Positions 25,962-34,901 of a stretch of DNA of 64,000 bases are shown here, piece by piece. Positions within the stretch are counted from its first letter, which is position 1. The number at the start of each line of letters is the position of its first letter. A program made the position numbers and the translations under genes. Below the pieces are notes generated by a model. It saw only the letters and a list, made by a program, of their open reading frames with translations, did no database searches and was not told where the DNA came from. This DNA is from Ureibacillus terrenus (lineage in GTDB: Bacteria > Bacillota > Bacilli > Bacillales_A > Planococcaceae): positions 100,583 to 164,582 of the forward strand of contig NZ_VIGD01000006.1 of assembly GCF_006569205.1 (NCBI RefSeq), written 5' to 3'.

Positions 25962-26061
25962 TCTTTTTTACACATCCTCATCAGTTACTGATAATACAAT
26001 AATACATAGAAATTTCTGATAAATCCAAAAATGAATTCTCCATACATCTTTTTCTCCATGA

Positions 26062-26098
26062 AAAAAGGGCCATCAATAACTCCGATGGCCCTTCCTTT
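26062..26098 (-). terminator. Terminator of dus
   Basis: Stem AAGGGCCATC / GATGGCCCTT with minus-strand TTTTTT. Confidence 0.88.
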
Positions 26099-26106
26099 TC
26101 ATGTGT

Positions 26107-27090
26107 TTATTTTACAATGGCATCCAAATCAATCCGCTGCTCGTATTCCGCAAGCAACTCCCTCACTTCATCCGTGGATTTCGTATTCATCAGCCGATTT
26201 CTTAACTCACTCGCTCCCCGGAAACCTTTTACATAAATTTTAAAGAAACGGTGAAGAGCTGTGATGGAACGTGGAATTTCTTCGATAAACCGATCATGCA
26301 AATCCAAATGGTATTTAAATAAGTCCAAATACTCCCGGACTGTATGTTCTCTCGGCTCTTTTTCAAAAGCAAAAGGGTTTTTGAACACCCCTCTTCCAAT
26401 CATGATGCCATCCACACCATACCGTTCAGCCAGCTCAAGTCCCGTTTTGCGGTCCGGAATGTCCCCGTTGATGGTTAAAATCGTTTCAGGAGCAATCCGG
26501 TCGCGCAATTTTTTGATTTCAGGGATGAGTTCCCAATGGGCAGGGACCTGGCTCATTTCCTTTCTTGTCCGCAAATGAATGGAGAGATTGGCAATGTTTT
26601 GTTTCAGAAGGTGAGTCAGCCACTCTTCCCATTCACTAACGTCCGTATATCCTAATCTCGTTTTTACACTGACCGGAAGCCCCCCTTCTTTGGCAGCGTC
26701 AATCAACTCGGCCGCCACATCGGGACGCAAAATAAGCCCGCTCCCTTTTCCACGGGATGCAACATTCGGCACAGGGCATCCCATATTAATATCAACGCCT
26801 TTAAATCCTTCTTCCGCCATTCCGATGGACATCTGCCGGAAATATTCGGGTTTGTCTCCCCAAATATGCGCCACAATCGGCTGTTCGTCTTCCGTAAACA
26901 GCAAACGTCCCCGGACACTGTTTTTTCCATCCGGATGACAATAACTGTCGGAATTTGTAAACTCCGTAAAAAACACATCCGGTCTGCCCGCTTTGCTGAT
27001 GACATGCCGAAACACTACATCCGTTACATCTTCCATTGGGGCAAGAACAAAGAATGGCCGAGGCAAATTCAACCAAAAATTTTCTCTCAT
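26107..27090 (-). CDS. dus: tRNA-dihydrouridine synthase
   Basis: 327 residues of an FMN-dependent TIM-barrel tRNA-dihydrouridine synthase. The opening [18 protein letters not shown], the catalytic-cysteine motif [18 protein letters not shown] near residue 105, VSVKTRLGY, and the FMN-phosphate segment [15 protein letters not shown] are all intact. It reduces uridine in the tRNA D-loop. Start ATG 27090 follows GAGAGGAATTGAG; the ORF extends seven codons upstream without a ribosome-binding site. Confidence 0.92.
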   Translation of the reverse strand: MRENFWLNLPRPFFVLAPMEDVTDVVFRHVISKAGRPDVFFTEFTNSDSYCHPDGKNSVRGRLLFTEDEQPIVAHIWGDKPEYFRQMSIGMAEEGFKGVDINMGCPVPNVASRGKGSGLILRPDVAAELIDAAKEGGLPVSVKTRLGYTDVSEWEEWLTHLLKQNIANLSIHLRTRKEMSQVPAHWELIPEIKKLRDRIAPETILTINGDIPDRKTGLELAERYGVDGIMIGRGVFKNPFAFEKEPREHTVREYLDLFKYHLDLHDRFIEEIPRSITALHRFFKIYVKGFRGASELRNRLMNTKSTDEVRELLAEYEQRIDLDAIVK

Positions 27091-27318
27091 GTAATTCTCA
27101 ATTCCTCTCATGATGAATATCTAATGATAAAACAATTTACTTAATTTTTATATATCAGGTTTGATCAATCGTTATCAAACTTTAGAAATTATAAATCATG
27201 GAGAAGTATAATCATATTCTTTCCGTTCATCTCCGTTATTAATATAATATAATTCCCCCTGGAATAGCCAATCAAGCCATCCATAATTAATAGCTGCAAC
27301 GATGAGCTAATCATTAAA

Positions 27319-27358
27319 AGCGGGGCTTCCCCAGGTAAGGAACTGGGTGAAGCCCGCA
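27319..27358 (-). terminator. Terminator after chemotaxis-receptor remnant
   Basis: GCGGGGCTTCCCCAG / CTGGGTGAAGCCCGC hairpin with minus-strand TTTT, retained just after the dead receptor stop codon. Confidence 0.75.
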
Positions 27359-27361
27359 AAA

Positions 27362-27655
27362 TTATTGATATTTAAATGCGGAGACGGCTGATTTTAATTC
27401 TTCCTCCATGGAAGAAAGGGATTGTGCTGCTTTAATCTGTTTCGCCAATGCAACGATATCCGTCGCTTTCGATTGGACCAAATCATTAATGGCTTCATTC
27501 ATTCGGGAAACATTATCCGATACATCACCCAATATTCGCTCCTATAATTTCTCCTTGGCGGAATGGTAAGAATACACACCGATCAGCAAAGAAGAATAAG
27601 TCACTTGTTAAATTAAGGAAATCCGCAATGGATAAATTGGGGATTTTAATTGAGC
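27362..27655 (-). pseudogene. Methyl-accepting chemotaxis protein remnant with internal deletion
   Basis: The 5' part reads KSPIYPLRISLI-stop-QVTYSSLLIGVYSYHSAKEKL-stop, a typical receptor N terminus and first membrane helix. After a frame change it continues directly as DVSDNVSRMNEAINDLVQ..DIVALAKQIKAAQSLSSMEEEL, ending SAFKYQ, the extreme C terminus of a chemoreceptor. The whole sensor, HAMP and most of the signalling domain (normally about 500 residues) are missing, so a large internal deletion has joined the two ends. Confidence 0.7.
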
Positions 27656-27746
27656 ATTAAACGGGTGCATTTTCCGAAAACACTTTTGTCTTAACAAATG
27701 AAAAACCATCGATTAGGGCTATGATTGGAAGGGCTGCAAATAATAA

Positions 27747-27790
27747 AAAAGGAAGACCTTTTCTTGATGATGAAAAAGTCTCCCTTTATT
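27747..27790 (-). terminator. Terminator of the yxlEFG-like operon
   Basis: Imperfect hairpin AAAGGAAGACCTTTTC / GAAAAAGTCTCCCTTT with minus-strand TTTTTT just after the permease gene. Confidence 0.7.
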
Positions 27791-28570
27791 TTATACTTTC
27801 ACAGAGGAAGCATTTTTCCGGGTGAACAGGATGCCGATCAATATAAAGATGACTGTGCAAATGATCGTTAACAGCAATGTTTTCAAATAATATTCGTTTT
27901 CGCTTTGCGTTAATAATTGGACGCTGTAATCCGCCAATTTCCACGGTGAAACGTTCCAAAACTGACCGATCAACGACTGGACCAGGACGCCTATGGGCAA
28001 GACAATCACCGTGAATGTAATGGAAAGGGCAGTTTTGAACATCGCACTGAACATAAGGGCGATGGTGGTCGCAAATAAAATCCATACACAATAACTTGCA
28101 ACCATTTGAATAAAAAGAAGAGGCTCAACGGTCCCATATAAAATGGCTGTATAGTACATGCTCGCCCCATACCCCAAAATGACGCTTAAGACAGCAAGCA
28201 AATTGATTACCGCCCACTTGCTGAAATACAGGGCTGCAAATGAAATGGGCCGTACATAGATGAAAAGCGCTGTTCCATTCTGCCTCTCCCGATTGATCAT
28301 TCCTGCCGCAATAACGACAAGCACAATCAAACCGATGGATTGAAACTGGCCAGTGGAAGCAAGCAAAATATCCGCAGGCGCATAATCAGGCAATGTGATG
28401 GTGAACCCTTCCGGCAAATTTCCCACCGCATTTAAAATATCTTCCATATAATAATTCATAATTGGATCCGAGATGCCAAGAAATATAAAAAGGAGCGGCA
28501 TCCATAAAAATTTGAAACTGCGCCAACTTTCCCGCAACTCTTTTTGGAATAACACAGCGAATGTCCTCAT
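27791..28570 (-). CDS. yxlG: ABC-2-type transporter permease (YxlG-like)
   Basis: 259 residues with about six membrane helices and the ABC-2 permease pattern. There is a large extracellular loop after the first helix and a cytoplasmic NRERQNGTALFIYVRP segment that couples to the ATPase. Its ATG overlaps the ATPase stop (ATGA, 28567-28570). The gene trio matches B. subtilis yxlE-yxlF-yxlG in order and sizes, but the SigY, YxlC and YxlD genes that precede it there are absent. The exported substrate is unknown. Confidence 0.82.
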   Translation of the reverse strand: MRTFAVLFQKELRESWRSFKFLWMPLLFIFLGISDPIMNYYMEDILNAVGNLPEGFTITLPDYAPADILLASTGQFQSIGLIVLVVIAAGMINRERQNGTALFIYVRPISFAALYFSKWAVINLLAVLSVILGYGASMYYTAILYGTVEPLLFIQMVASYCVWILFATTIALMFSAMFKTALSITFTVIVLPIGVLVQSLIGQFWNVSPWKLADYSVQLLTQSENEYYLKTLLLTIICTVIFILIGILFTRKNASSVKV

Positions 28571-29451
28571 GGTGATACCACCTTCATGAAAATCTCTTCA
28601 AGGCTCAACCTATCCCTTTCCACCTTTACTACCGTAAATGGAGAATTGGAAAGCTCGCCCATAACTTGCTGCATTGTGGGGAAATGATCTTTTATATAGA
28701 CATAAACAACATTTCCTTCAACCTCAGTGGGCCACTCCGTTTGGGAAGAGTATCCGGCCGCTTCTTCAACTCCCGCAAATTGGATACGGATACGGGGTAC
28801 ATCAAATTTTTCCCGAATTTCATTTAACGAACCTTTTTCCACAACCTTCCCCTTTTTCAAAAAGAGAAGTTGATCGGTCATTTCTTCCGCATCATTTAAT
28901 ATATGAGTCGAATACAATATCGTGGATCCGCGCTGCAATTGTTTCAACAGATTCATGATTTCCCTTCTTCCAACCGGATCGAGGGAAGATACAGGTTCAT
29001 CCAATAACAGCAGCTTCGGTTTATGAACAATCGCCTGCGCGATGCCAAGCCGTTGTTTCATCCCTCCGGAGTATTGAGCGGTTTTTTTGTGGATGGCGTC
29101 TTTAAGGCCCACAAATTCCAACACTTTTTCCGCTTCTTTTCTGGCCCCTCTTGCAGAAATTCCGCTTAACTTTGCCGTCAGTTCAATGAATTCCACTCCC
29201 GTCAGCCATGGATAAAATTGTGGATATTGGGGCAAAAAACCGATTTCTTTCCGGATATCTTTTATTCCCTCCATTTTTACGGATCCGCCGGTTGGCTTCA
29301 ACAAACCGGCAAGCATGGACAATATCGTTGTTTTTCCTGCGCCATTCGGGCCAATAAGCGCCGTAAAGGAACCGTCTTCAAGGGTGAAGGAAACATCGGA
29401 TACCACTGTTTGCGCACCAAAATTTTTCGTTAAATGTTGAACGGTAATCAT
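28567..29451 (-). CDS. yxlF: ABC transporter ATP-binding protein (YxlF-like)
   Basis: 294 residues. Walker A GPNGAGKTT at about residue 35, Q-loop FLPQYPQFYPWLTG, signature YSGGMKQRLGIAQ, Walker B LLLLDEPVSSLDP and H-loop YSTHIL are intact. The C-terminal extension with LSLEEIFMKVV is normal for drug/bacteriocin-type ABC exporters. It overlaps its neighbours by 4 nt on both sides, indicating a tightly coupled operon. Confidence 0.92.
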   Translation of the reverse strand: MITVQHLTKNFGAQTVVSDVSFTLEDGSFTALIGPNGAGKTTILSMLAGLLKPTGGSVKMEGIKDIRKEIGFLPQYPQFYPWLTGVEFIELTAKLSGISARGARKEAEKVLEFVGLKDAIHKKTAQYSGGMKQRLGIAQAIVHKPKLLLLDEPVSSLDPVGRREIMNLLKQLQRGSTILYSTHILNDAEEMTDQLLFLKKGKVVEKGSLNEIREKFDVPRIRIQFAGVEEAAGYSSQTEWPTEVEGNVVYVYIKDHFPTMQQVMGELSNSPFTVVKVERDRLSLEEIFMKVVSP

Positions 29452-29636
29452 GATTTCCTCCCAAAGATAAAATACACAATCGGCCCAAGGATATTAAAAA
29501 AGATGATGACCAAAGCCCAAACCCACTTCGGCCCGTTCGTCGATTCAATGCGTATTAAATCAACCAGCGCAACAATCAGCAAAACCACTTGAATCACCAA
29601 TAAAGGGGCAACTAGCGCCCAATTGATATCCATCAT
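29448..29636 (-). CDS. yxlE: PLD-nuclease N-terminal-domain membrane protein (YxlE-like)
   Basis: 62 residues, two membrane helices and the family motif WVWALVIIFFNILGPIVYFIFGRK. In this family the domain is an anchor and shows no phospholipase site. ATG 29636 follows GGAGAGGTTCGATA; the longer reading has no ribosome-binding site. It is the first gene of the three-gene ABC operon, overlapping the ATPase start by 4 nt. Confidence 0.82.
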   Translation of the reverse strand: MMDINWALVAPLLVIQVVLLIVALVDLIRIESTNGPKWVWALVIIFFNILGPIVYFIFGRKS

Positions 29637-29924
29637 TATCGAACCTCTCCACCTTTCAATGGCATGCCGGATTATAAATCCGCCGCTTTTTGCTGGAAGG
29701 GAAAAAATCTGTTCTTTCCAAAGTGTCAGAACCAATCCCTTCTTTTCTTATGATAATGAAAAAAAGAGCAAATTAATATAAAATAATAGTTACGATTTGA
29801 ACATTCATAATTGCAGACTGACAATAAAACAAAAGAAAATATAGAAATAAGATTTTGCCAAAAAATTTTGTCGCCCGTTTTTGCTGTGAGTAGAAGTAAA
29901 CAAATATGGAAAGAAGTGTTCTTT

Positions 29925-30803
29925 ATGATGGATCCAAATCATTTTAATTACCACGGCCAGCTGGAAGATAACAAAAATAAAAATGCGCTAAAATGGGCTT
30001 TTATTCTTATCACCGGTTTTATGATGGTCGAAGTGGCTGGAGGGCTGATCACAAACAGCCTGGCTTTGTTGTCGGATGCCGGCCATATGTTGACGGACTC
30101 TTTATCTTTGGGATTCAGCTTGTTGGCCCTCATCATTGGACAAAAGGAAGCGAACAGTAAAAAAACTTACGGATACCGCAGAATTGAAATATTCGCCGCC
30201 CTCCTGAACGGGATGACATTGATTGGCATAGCTCTTATTATTGTGGTTGAGGCAATTCACCGCATTACGGCACCGCCCGAAATCGCCAGCACGGGAATGC
30301 TGATTGTGGCAGTGATCGGCCTTTTGGTCAATATAGCGGTTGCTTTTATTTTAAATAGAGGAAAAGGAGATAATTTAAACGTGAAAAGTGCATTTCTCCA
30401 TGTATTGGGAGATATGCTCGGTTCCGTCGGGGCGATTACCGCGGCTCTCATCATCTTGTTTTTCGGTTGGAAGTTGGCAGACCCCATCGCCAGCATGATT
30501 GTTGCGGCGGTCATCAGCACCAGCGGTTTTCGGGTGGTGAGGGAATCTTTCAACATATTTATGGAAGCCGCACCGAGGGAATTATCGACCCTTATCATTA
30601 GAGAAAAACTGCTTGAGATTGAAGAAGTAGTGGATGTGGCCGATTTGCATCTCTGGCTGATCACATCCGACTATCCATCTTTCACTTGCCATGTAGTTGT
30701 TGCACAAGATGCGGATGAACAGGCCGTTTTGCGGAAAATCCAGAAGATGCTTCACGATGAATTTTCATTGCATCATATGACGATCCAAATTGAAAAGAGA
30801 TAA
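29925..30803 (+). CDS. czcD: Cation diffusion facilitator, CzcD-like zinc/cobalt/cadmium exporter
   Basis: 292 residues with six membrane helices. Transport-site residues are present in LLSDAGHMLTDSLSLG (helix 2) and FLHVLGDMLGSVGAI (helix 5), and a C-terminal cytoplasmic dimer domain ends with the HHMTIQIE motif. It should expel Zn2+, Cd2+ or Co2+ in exchange for protons. ATG 29925 follows GGAAAGAAG; two adjacent ATGs exist. No regulator gene is next to it. Confidence 0.9.
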   Translation: MMDPNHFNYHGQLEDNKNKNALKWAFILITGFMMVEVAGGLITNSLALLSDAGHMLTDSLSLGFSLLALIIGQKEANSKKTYGYRRIEIFAALLNGMTLIGIALIIVVEAIHRITAPPEIASTGMLIVAVIGLLVNIAVAFILNRGKGDNLNVKSAFLHVLGDMLGSVGAITAALIILFFGWKLADPIASMIVAAVISTSGFRVVRESFNIFMEAAPRELSTLIIREKLLEIEEVVDVADLHLWLITSDYPSFTCHVVVAQDADEQAVLRKIQKMLHDEFSLHHMTIQIEKR

Positions 30804-30842
30804 AAAAGTGCCTGGCGCTTCAAGGTGCCCGGCACTTTTCGT
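30803..30842 (+). terminator. Terminator of the CDF gene
   Basis: Stem AAAAGTGCCTGGC / ...GCCCGGCACTTTT followed by TTTC. Confidence 0.75.
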
Positions 30843-30953
30843 TGATAGGAAAGCACTCCCTGAATCCGCATATCCCAAGAGATTAAGGATGTTATTCTAA
30901 ATATTTACATTTTCTCTAACCTCATCAAATTCATAACATCCGCATCCGTTTTG

Positions 30954-31777
30954 CTAAAGGTACTCATCAGGTATAGGATATTTTACCTCCGAAAAGTTCT
31001 TGATCAGCAATTCTTCTTTAATCATTTTTCCTGTTCTCTTATCGTATGTTTTTCGCCAAATTTCATTTTGGCGATAGTTTTTCCCTTCTCTTTGCAAAAA
31101 ACGATGATTTCTTTCTTCGATATGATATGAGTACGGCATTTCTTCATTGGCATAGATGGCCCCTTTTAAATGCTTGTCAGTCACCCATACTTTGATTTGA
31201 AAAGAGTAATCGGTCGGATTATAAAACCGCAAATCCACATAATTATAAAAGACGCTTGCCCCGCTTCCAAACGGAAGGATGCGCCCGGAGTCAGGAAACG
31301 GGTCGAAACTATGGTGATGTCTTTCTATCACTACGAGTGGCGTATGCAGGGCCATCCAATAAAGCAGGTTGGCTAGTTGGCAAATTCCTCCGCCAATCCC
31401 CGTTTTTACTTCTCCCATTTTAAGCAGCATGCCTTCAATATAACCTTTTGACTTCGTTGTCCGCCCGACAAGTTTCCAGAAGGAAAAGATTCCCCCGGTT
31501 TGATGATGACGCCGTCAATTTCACCCGTCGCAATCTTTAGATTGGTAATTTTATTTTCTTGCAACCGGGGATCGCTATTTCCCAATTTTCTTCTTAATAA
31601 GGACTGGTGTTTTTTGCAAGTGTAAGGAAAAGTGGAGTTTAATTCCCGCGTTTTGGCAAAACGCTTTCTGTCTTTTAAATCCGCGATTGTCCGGAAAAGC
31701 CTCTTTTGTTCTATTCTGGCATGATAGAAAATTGGATGAATTTCAGATAATCTCAAATCAATCCATCTTTCTATCAA
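30954..31777 (-). pseudogene. vanW: VanW-family protein broken by a one-base deletion
   Basis: Two adjacent frames together encode a complete VanW-like protein of about 274 residues. The first frame (31777-31406, TTG start) carries LSEIHPIFYHARIEQKRL and LQENKITNLKIA..IKPGESF. The second (to 30954) carries GIGGGICQLANLLYWMAL and FGSGASVFYNYVDLR. Expected FSFWKLVGRTTKSKGY is readable only after adding one base in the AAAA run at 31484-31487. VanW occurs in some glycopeptide-resistance clusters but its role is unknown. Either a real frameshift or a sequencing error is possible. Confidence 0.8.
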
Positions 31778-31863
31778 ATCATATTACTTTATTTATATTA
31801 AATATATGACAAAGTGTTTTGTAAAAAAATATAAAAAATTTGAAATTTTAGAAAAATAATAGA

Positions 31864-31913
31864 AAAAAGCAGGCCGTAATCTCTCATTTGATTTTACAGC
31901 CTGCTTTTTATTG
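31864..31913 (-). terminator. Terminator of the small membrane protein gene
   Basis: Stem AAAAGCAGGC / GCCTGCTTTT, T-run on the minus strand. Confidence 0.82.
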
Positions 31914-31968
31914 CCAACATTTTGCTTGCGAAAGTAACATCTGAAATAAGGAATATCCCCGGTTTAAA

Positions 31969-32214
31969 TTAATTCTTCTCCTTTAATAATCTTTCGATTC
32001 TGCTTAAACGTTCATTTATATCATCCGCCCGGTTTTTCAAAATGATATTTTGTTGTTTTTCAAGCATTATCAGCTCTTCTAAACGTTTTTTATTTTTCTT
32101 ATACATGTTCAATAGTAAAGCACCAATCATAATCATTATTATGATAAATCCCAAAAGAAAGATTGCCGCCAATACATCTCCGACATTTCCTACCGTCGCA
32201 CCGAAAAGCATCAT
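31969..32214 (-). CDS. Small membrane protein with coiled-coil tail
   Basis: 81 residues: one N-terminal membrane helix (AIFLLGFIIIMIMIGALLL) followed by a charged coiled coil with LEKQQNIILKNRADDINERL. It resembles short DUF4083-type anchored proteins, without a known role. I chose ATG 32214, 6 nt after GGGAGGG; upstream ATGs overlap the ribosome-binding site. Confidence 0.65.
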   Translation of the reverse strand: MMLFGATVGNVGDVLAAIFLLGFIIIMIMIGALLLNMYKKNKKRLEELIMLEKQQNIILKNRADDINERLSRIERLLKEKN

Positions 32215-32385
32215 CGCCATCCCTCCCATTCCCTTATCTTTTTATTCAAACGGAAACCATCTTATTCAATATTTCTATTACGAATAGAAAAAAACCTTCA
32301 AAATTCCCATATCATCTTAAATTCGCAAAGTGATTTTTATATAATACGTTGTAAGAATTCATCCAAAGAAAGGAAGCAGCCAAAT

Positions 32386-33012
32386 TTGGAAAATTATTAT
32401 CTGTTTGTCCTCATGAGCATTTTTCTAATTATTTTGCCAGGTCCGGATACCGCGGTTGTGACAAAAAATACACTCCTTTGCCATCGGATTGGAGGAATAA
32501 AAACTTCTTTGGGCATCCTTTGCGCCCTGCTGATTCACACAATGGCGGCCGTACTTGGCTTATCGGCAATTATTGTCAAATCGGCCATTTTATTTTCCAT
32601 CATCAAATATGCCGGAGCAGTCTATTTGATTTACCTGGGCGCAAAAATCTTGTGGTCATTAATGAAAAAGGGGGAAAAAGAAGAAGTTCACGTGATGATC
32701 CCTGACAATGAAAAAACCCCTTGTTTTAAACAGGGGTTCCTGACGGATATCCTCAATCCGAAAGTCGCCATCTTTTTTCTATCCTTTTTCCCTCAATTCG
32801 TGAAACCGGGAAGCGGCACCGTTTTTCCCTTTTTAATCATGGGCATCACCTTCACTTTATTGTCGGCCGTCTGGCTGTTCATCTATATTTATTTAATCCA
32901 TCATATCAGCGCATTGATGAAAAAACCCGTTGCCAAACATCTCATTGAAGGGATTACCGGTTCCATCATTATCGGGTTTGGAATCAAATTGGCATTGGAA
33001 AAAGCAAATTAA
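32386..33012 (+). CDS. LysE/RhtB-family amino acid exporter
   Basis: 208 residues with about six membrane helices, opening with the family motif ILPGPDTAVVTKN and containing FKQGFLTDILNPKVAIFFLSFFPQF. LysE/RhtB proteins export amino acids such as homoserine, threonine or lysine. The start is TTG 32386, after AAAGGAAGCAG; no ATG lies in the right position. Confidence 0.88.
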   Translation: MENYYLFVLMSIFLIILPGPDTAVVTKNTLLCHRIGGIKTSLGILCALLIHTMAAVLGLSAIIVKSAILFSIIKYAGAVYLIYLGAKILWSLMKKGEKEEVHVMIPDNEKTPCFKQGFLTDILNPKVAIFFLSFFPQFVKPGSGTVFPFLIMGITFTLLSAVWLFIYIYLIHHISALMKKPVAKHLIEGITGSIIIGFGIKLALEKAN

Positions 33013-33023
33013 ACGTCGACAAT

Positions 33024-33662
33024 TCAATAAAGCAAAGGGATCCGGCTTCCAACAATCAAGAATAGAAACATTCCTGTAACGATTACCTTCGCAATTTGAC
33101 GGGGGGATTGATATAAAACCAATATCGTAGCAATCCAAAGCAGCAATTCCAACGGGTTTATCAAATCCCAATACCAAAATCCGAACACAAAAGTCTGGCT
33201 TGCCATCACCATAAGGATCACGGATGAAATGATGATTGAAACAATGCTGTCCCCTTTTGCATACCAACAAATTCCTGCCATTATCGGAGAAAGGAAAGTC
33301 AGGAATACCCAAATCATCATATAGGACTTCGGAAAAAAGCCGGCTACCGCCACGGTATAAACATAATAACTGGCGACCATACCGGCAAAAAACAAAAATA
33401 CATTCAGTCCCGCCCTTAGTGGGGATTTGCTGTATACGGCAATTACCGTTCCCAAGAAAATCCAGACTCCCAAACGTGAAAAGAAGTTTCCTAAATCCAA
33501 AGTTTGCAGGAAAGAAGGCAGGCCATTGACGGCCGTCATATCCAGGAACTTTGAAATAATGCCCAGACTGATTCCGCAGAGCAAAATAAAACCGGTATAC
33601 CATATCTTTTTGGATAAAGGAATCTGTTCCGCTTTCCGAATGTTCATGAATATCTCTTTCAT
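33024..33662 (-). CDS. Multi-pass membrane protein, unknown
   Basis: 212 residues with about seven hydrophobic helices and few polar loops (for example GFWYWDLINPLELLLWIATILV near the C terminus). It resembles DUF6518-type membrane proteins of Bacilli but I cannot assign a function. ATG 33662 follows AAGGTG; convergent with the LysE gene, whose 3' end is 11 nt away. Confidence 0.7.
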   Translation of the reverse strand: MKEIFMNIRKAEQIPLSKKIWYTGFILLCGISLGIISKFLDMTAVNGLPSFLQTLDLGNFFSRLGVWIFLGTVIAVYSKSPLRAGLNVFLFFAGMVASYYVYTVAVAGFFPKSYMMIWVFLTFLSPIMAGICWYAKGDSIVSIIISSVILMVMASQTFVFGFWYWDLINPLELLLWIATILVLYQSPRQIAKVIVTGMFLFLIVGSRIPLLY

Positions 33663-33744
33663 TTGACACACCTTAATCTCCTTAGAATTCCACTTTTCTA
33701 TTTTAAGTACGAATAAAACCTTGAAATGGATTCGATTTTCTGCA

Positions 33745-33788
33745 AAAAAGAAAGGGCCTTGCAATCATGCAAGGCCCTTTCTTTTCCG
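33745..33788 (-). terminator. Terminator of the ADP-ribosylglycohydrolase gene
   Basis: Perfect 16-bp stem AAGAAAGGGCCTTGCA / TGCAAGGCCCTTTCTT. Confidence 0.92.
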
Positions 33789-33805
33789 TTCATGTTTGAT
33801 ACTGA

Positions 33806-34648
33806 TTAAAAACCTGAAACTTGCTTTCGTTCATAAAATTCTTCCCAATCATGATAAATGGATCGAAGTTCATCATCGAGGTAAGTCAGCGCCTTTTCTT
33901 TCAAGTCGGCCGGGACACCATAATAGCTTTCCGCAATGGCTCCGCTGATGGCGGCCAACGTGTCGCTGTCGCCGCCAATCGAAACGGCCGTACGCACGGC
34001 ATCCTCAAAGGAAGTGGATTCCAGGAATGCTTTGATTGCTTGCGGAACCGTTTCCTGGCAGGACAATTTAAACCCGTAGGAATCCCTGATTTCATCAATC
34101 GTAAAATCCAATGGGTAATAATTGCTCTCAATTTTTCTCCGGATTTCTTCTTTTGAAAACCCGTTGCGAGCCATATAAATGCTGACAGCCACCGCTTCGG
34201 CGCCTTTTATTCCTTCTTGATGATTATGGGTCACCCGTGTAACCGCTTCGGAAAGCAGAGTCACTTCTTTTTCCGTCTCCGCTGCAAATCCGACCGGGCT
34301 AATCCGCATCGCCGCGCCATTCCCAAAGCTGTTGTAAGGCTCCGGCTTGTCACTGTAAACCCATTTTTTGAACATGCCCCCATAACCGCAATTTGGATAT
34401 TTCCGGCCAATTTCTTGCATATATTGAACGCTTGATTTTTCAATTTCCAAATAATAAGCGGGATTTATATTTCTATAGGAAGGTTTAAACTTTTTCTCTG
34501 TTTCCATGATGGCTTTCGCTACTGCAAGTGTCATGATGCTGTCATCCGTCACTTTGCAATCTTTTGTAAAAAGGTCGAAGTCTTTATTTTTATAGTTATT
34601 CAACTCGAAACGGGAACCTGCGATATCACCAATAATTGCGCCAATCAT
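33806..34648 (-). CDS. ADP-ribosylglycohydrolase family protein
   Basis: 280 residues of the DraG/ARH family, which removes ADP-ribose from proteins or small molecules with two Mg2+ ions. It starts MIGAIIGDIAGSRFE, has the metal motif VTDDSIMT near residue 34 and the second metal motif SIGGDSDTLAAISGAIAE near 225. No ADP-ribosyltransferase gene is adjacent, so the substrate is open. The ATG has only a weak GAAGCCGG ribosome-binding site, but the N terminus matches the family. Confidence 0.9.
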   Translation of the reverse strand: MIGAIIGDIAGSRFELNNYKNKDFDLFTKDCKVTDDSIMTLAVAKAIMETEKKFKPSYRNINPAYYLEIEKSSVQYMQEIGRKYPNCGYGGMFKKWVYSDKPEPYNSFGNGAAMRISPVGFAAETEKEVTLLSEAVTRVTHNHQEGIKGAEAVAVSIYMARNGFSKEEIRRKIESNYYPLDFTIDEIRDSYGFKLSCQETVPQAIKAFLESTSFEDAVRTAVSIGGDSDTLAAISGAIAESYYGVPADLKEKALTYLDDELRSIYHDWEEFYERKQVSGF

Positions 34649-34901
34649 CCGGCTTCAATTCGCACTCCTTTTAAGTTTCCATTGGGCATTTGTACCTAAT
34701 TATCCCTACCATTAATTATAATCACTTTTCCATTGAATGGAATCAAAAAGCTCAATAAACCCCCTTCAAAAAATTTTTCTAAACACCCCTTCCTTATAGC
34801 TTCATAAATGAATTCAAAAAAATTTTTTAATTTTCTCCTTGCTTTCATTTTATTTTCAGAAACGCCGTCTAGAATGAAAGACAAAAGGAGGAGAAGTGAA
34901 G

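Noticed and set aside
32893..33669. 258-residue minus-strand ORF
   Set aside because: Alternative frame of the membrane protein gene at 33024-33662 and antisense to the LysE 3' end; composition is not protein-like and the real frame has the ribosome-binding site and membrane helices.
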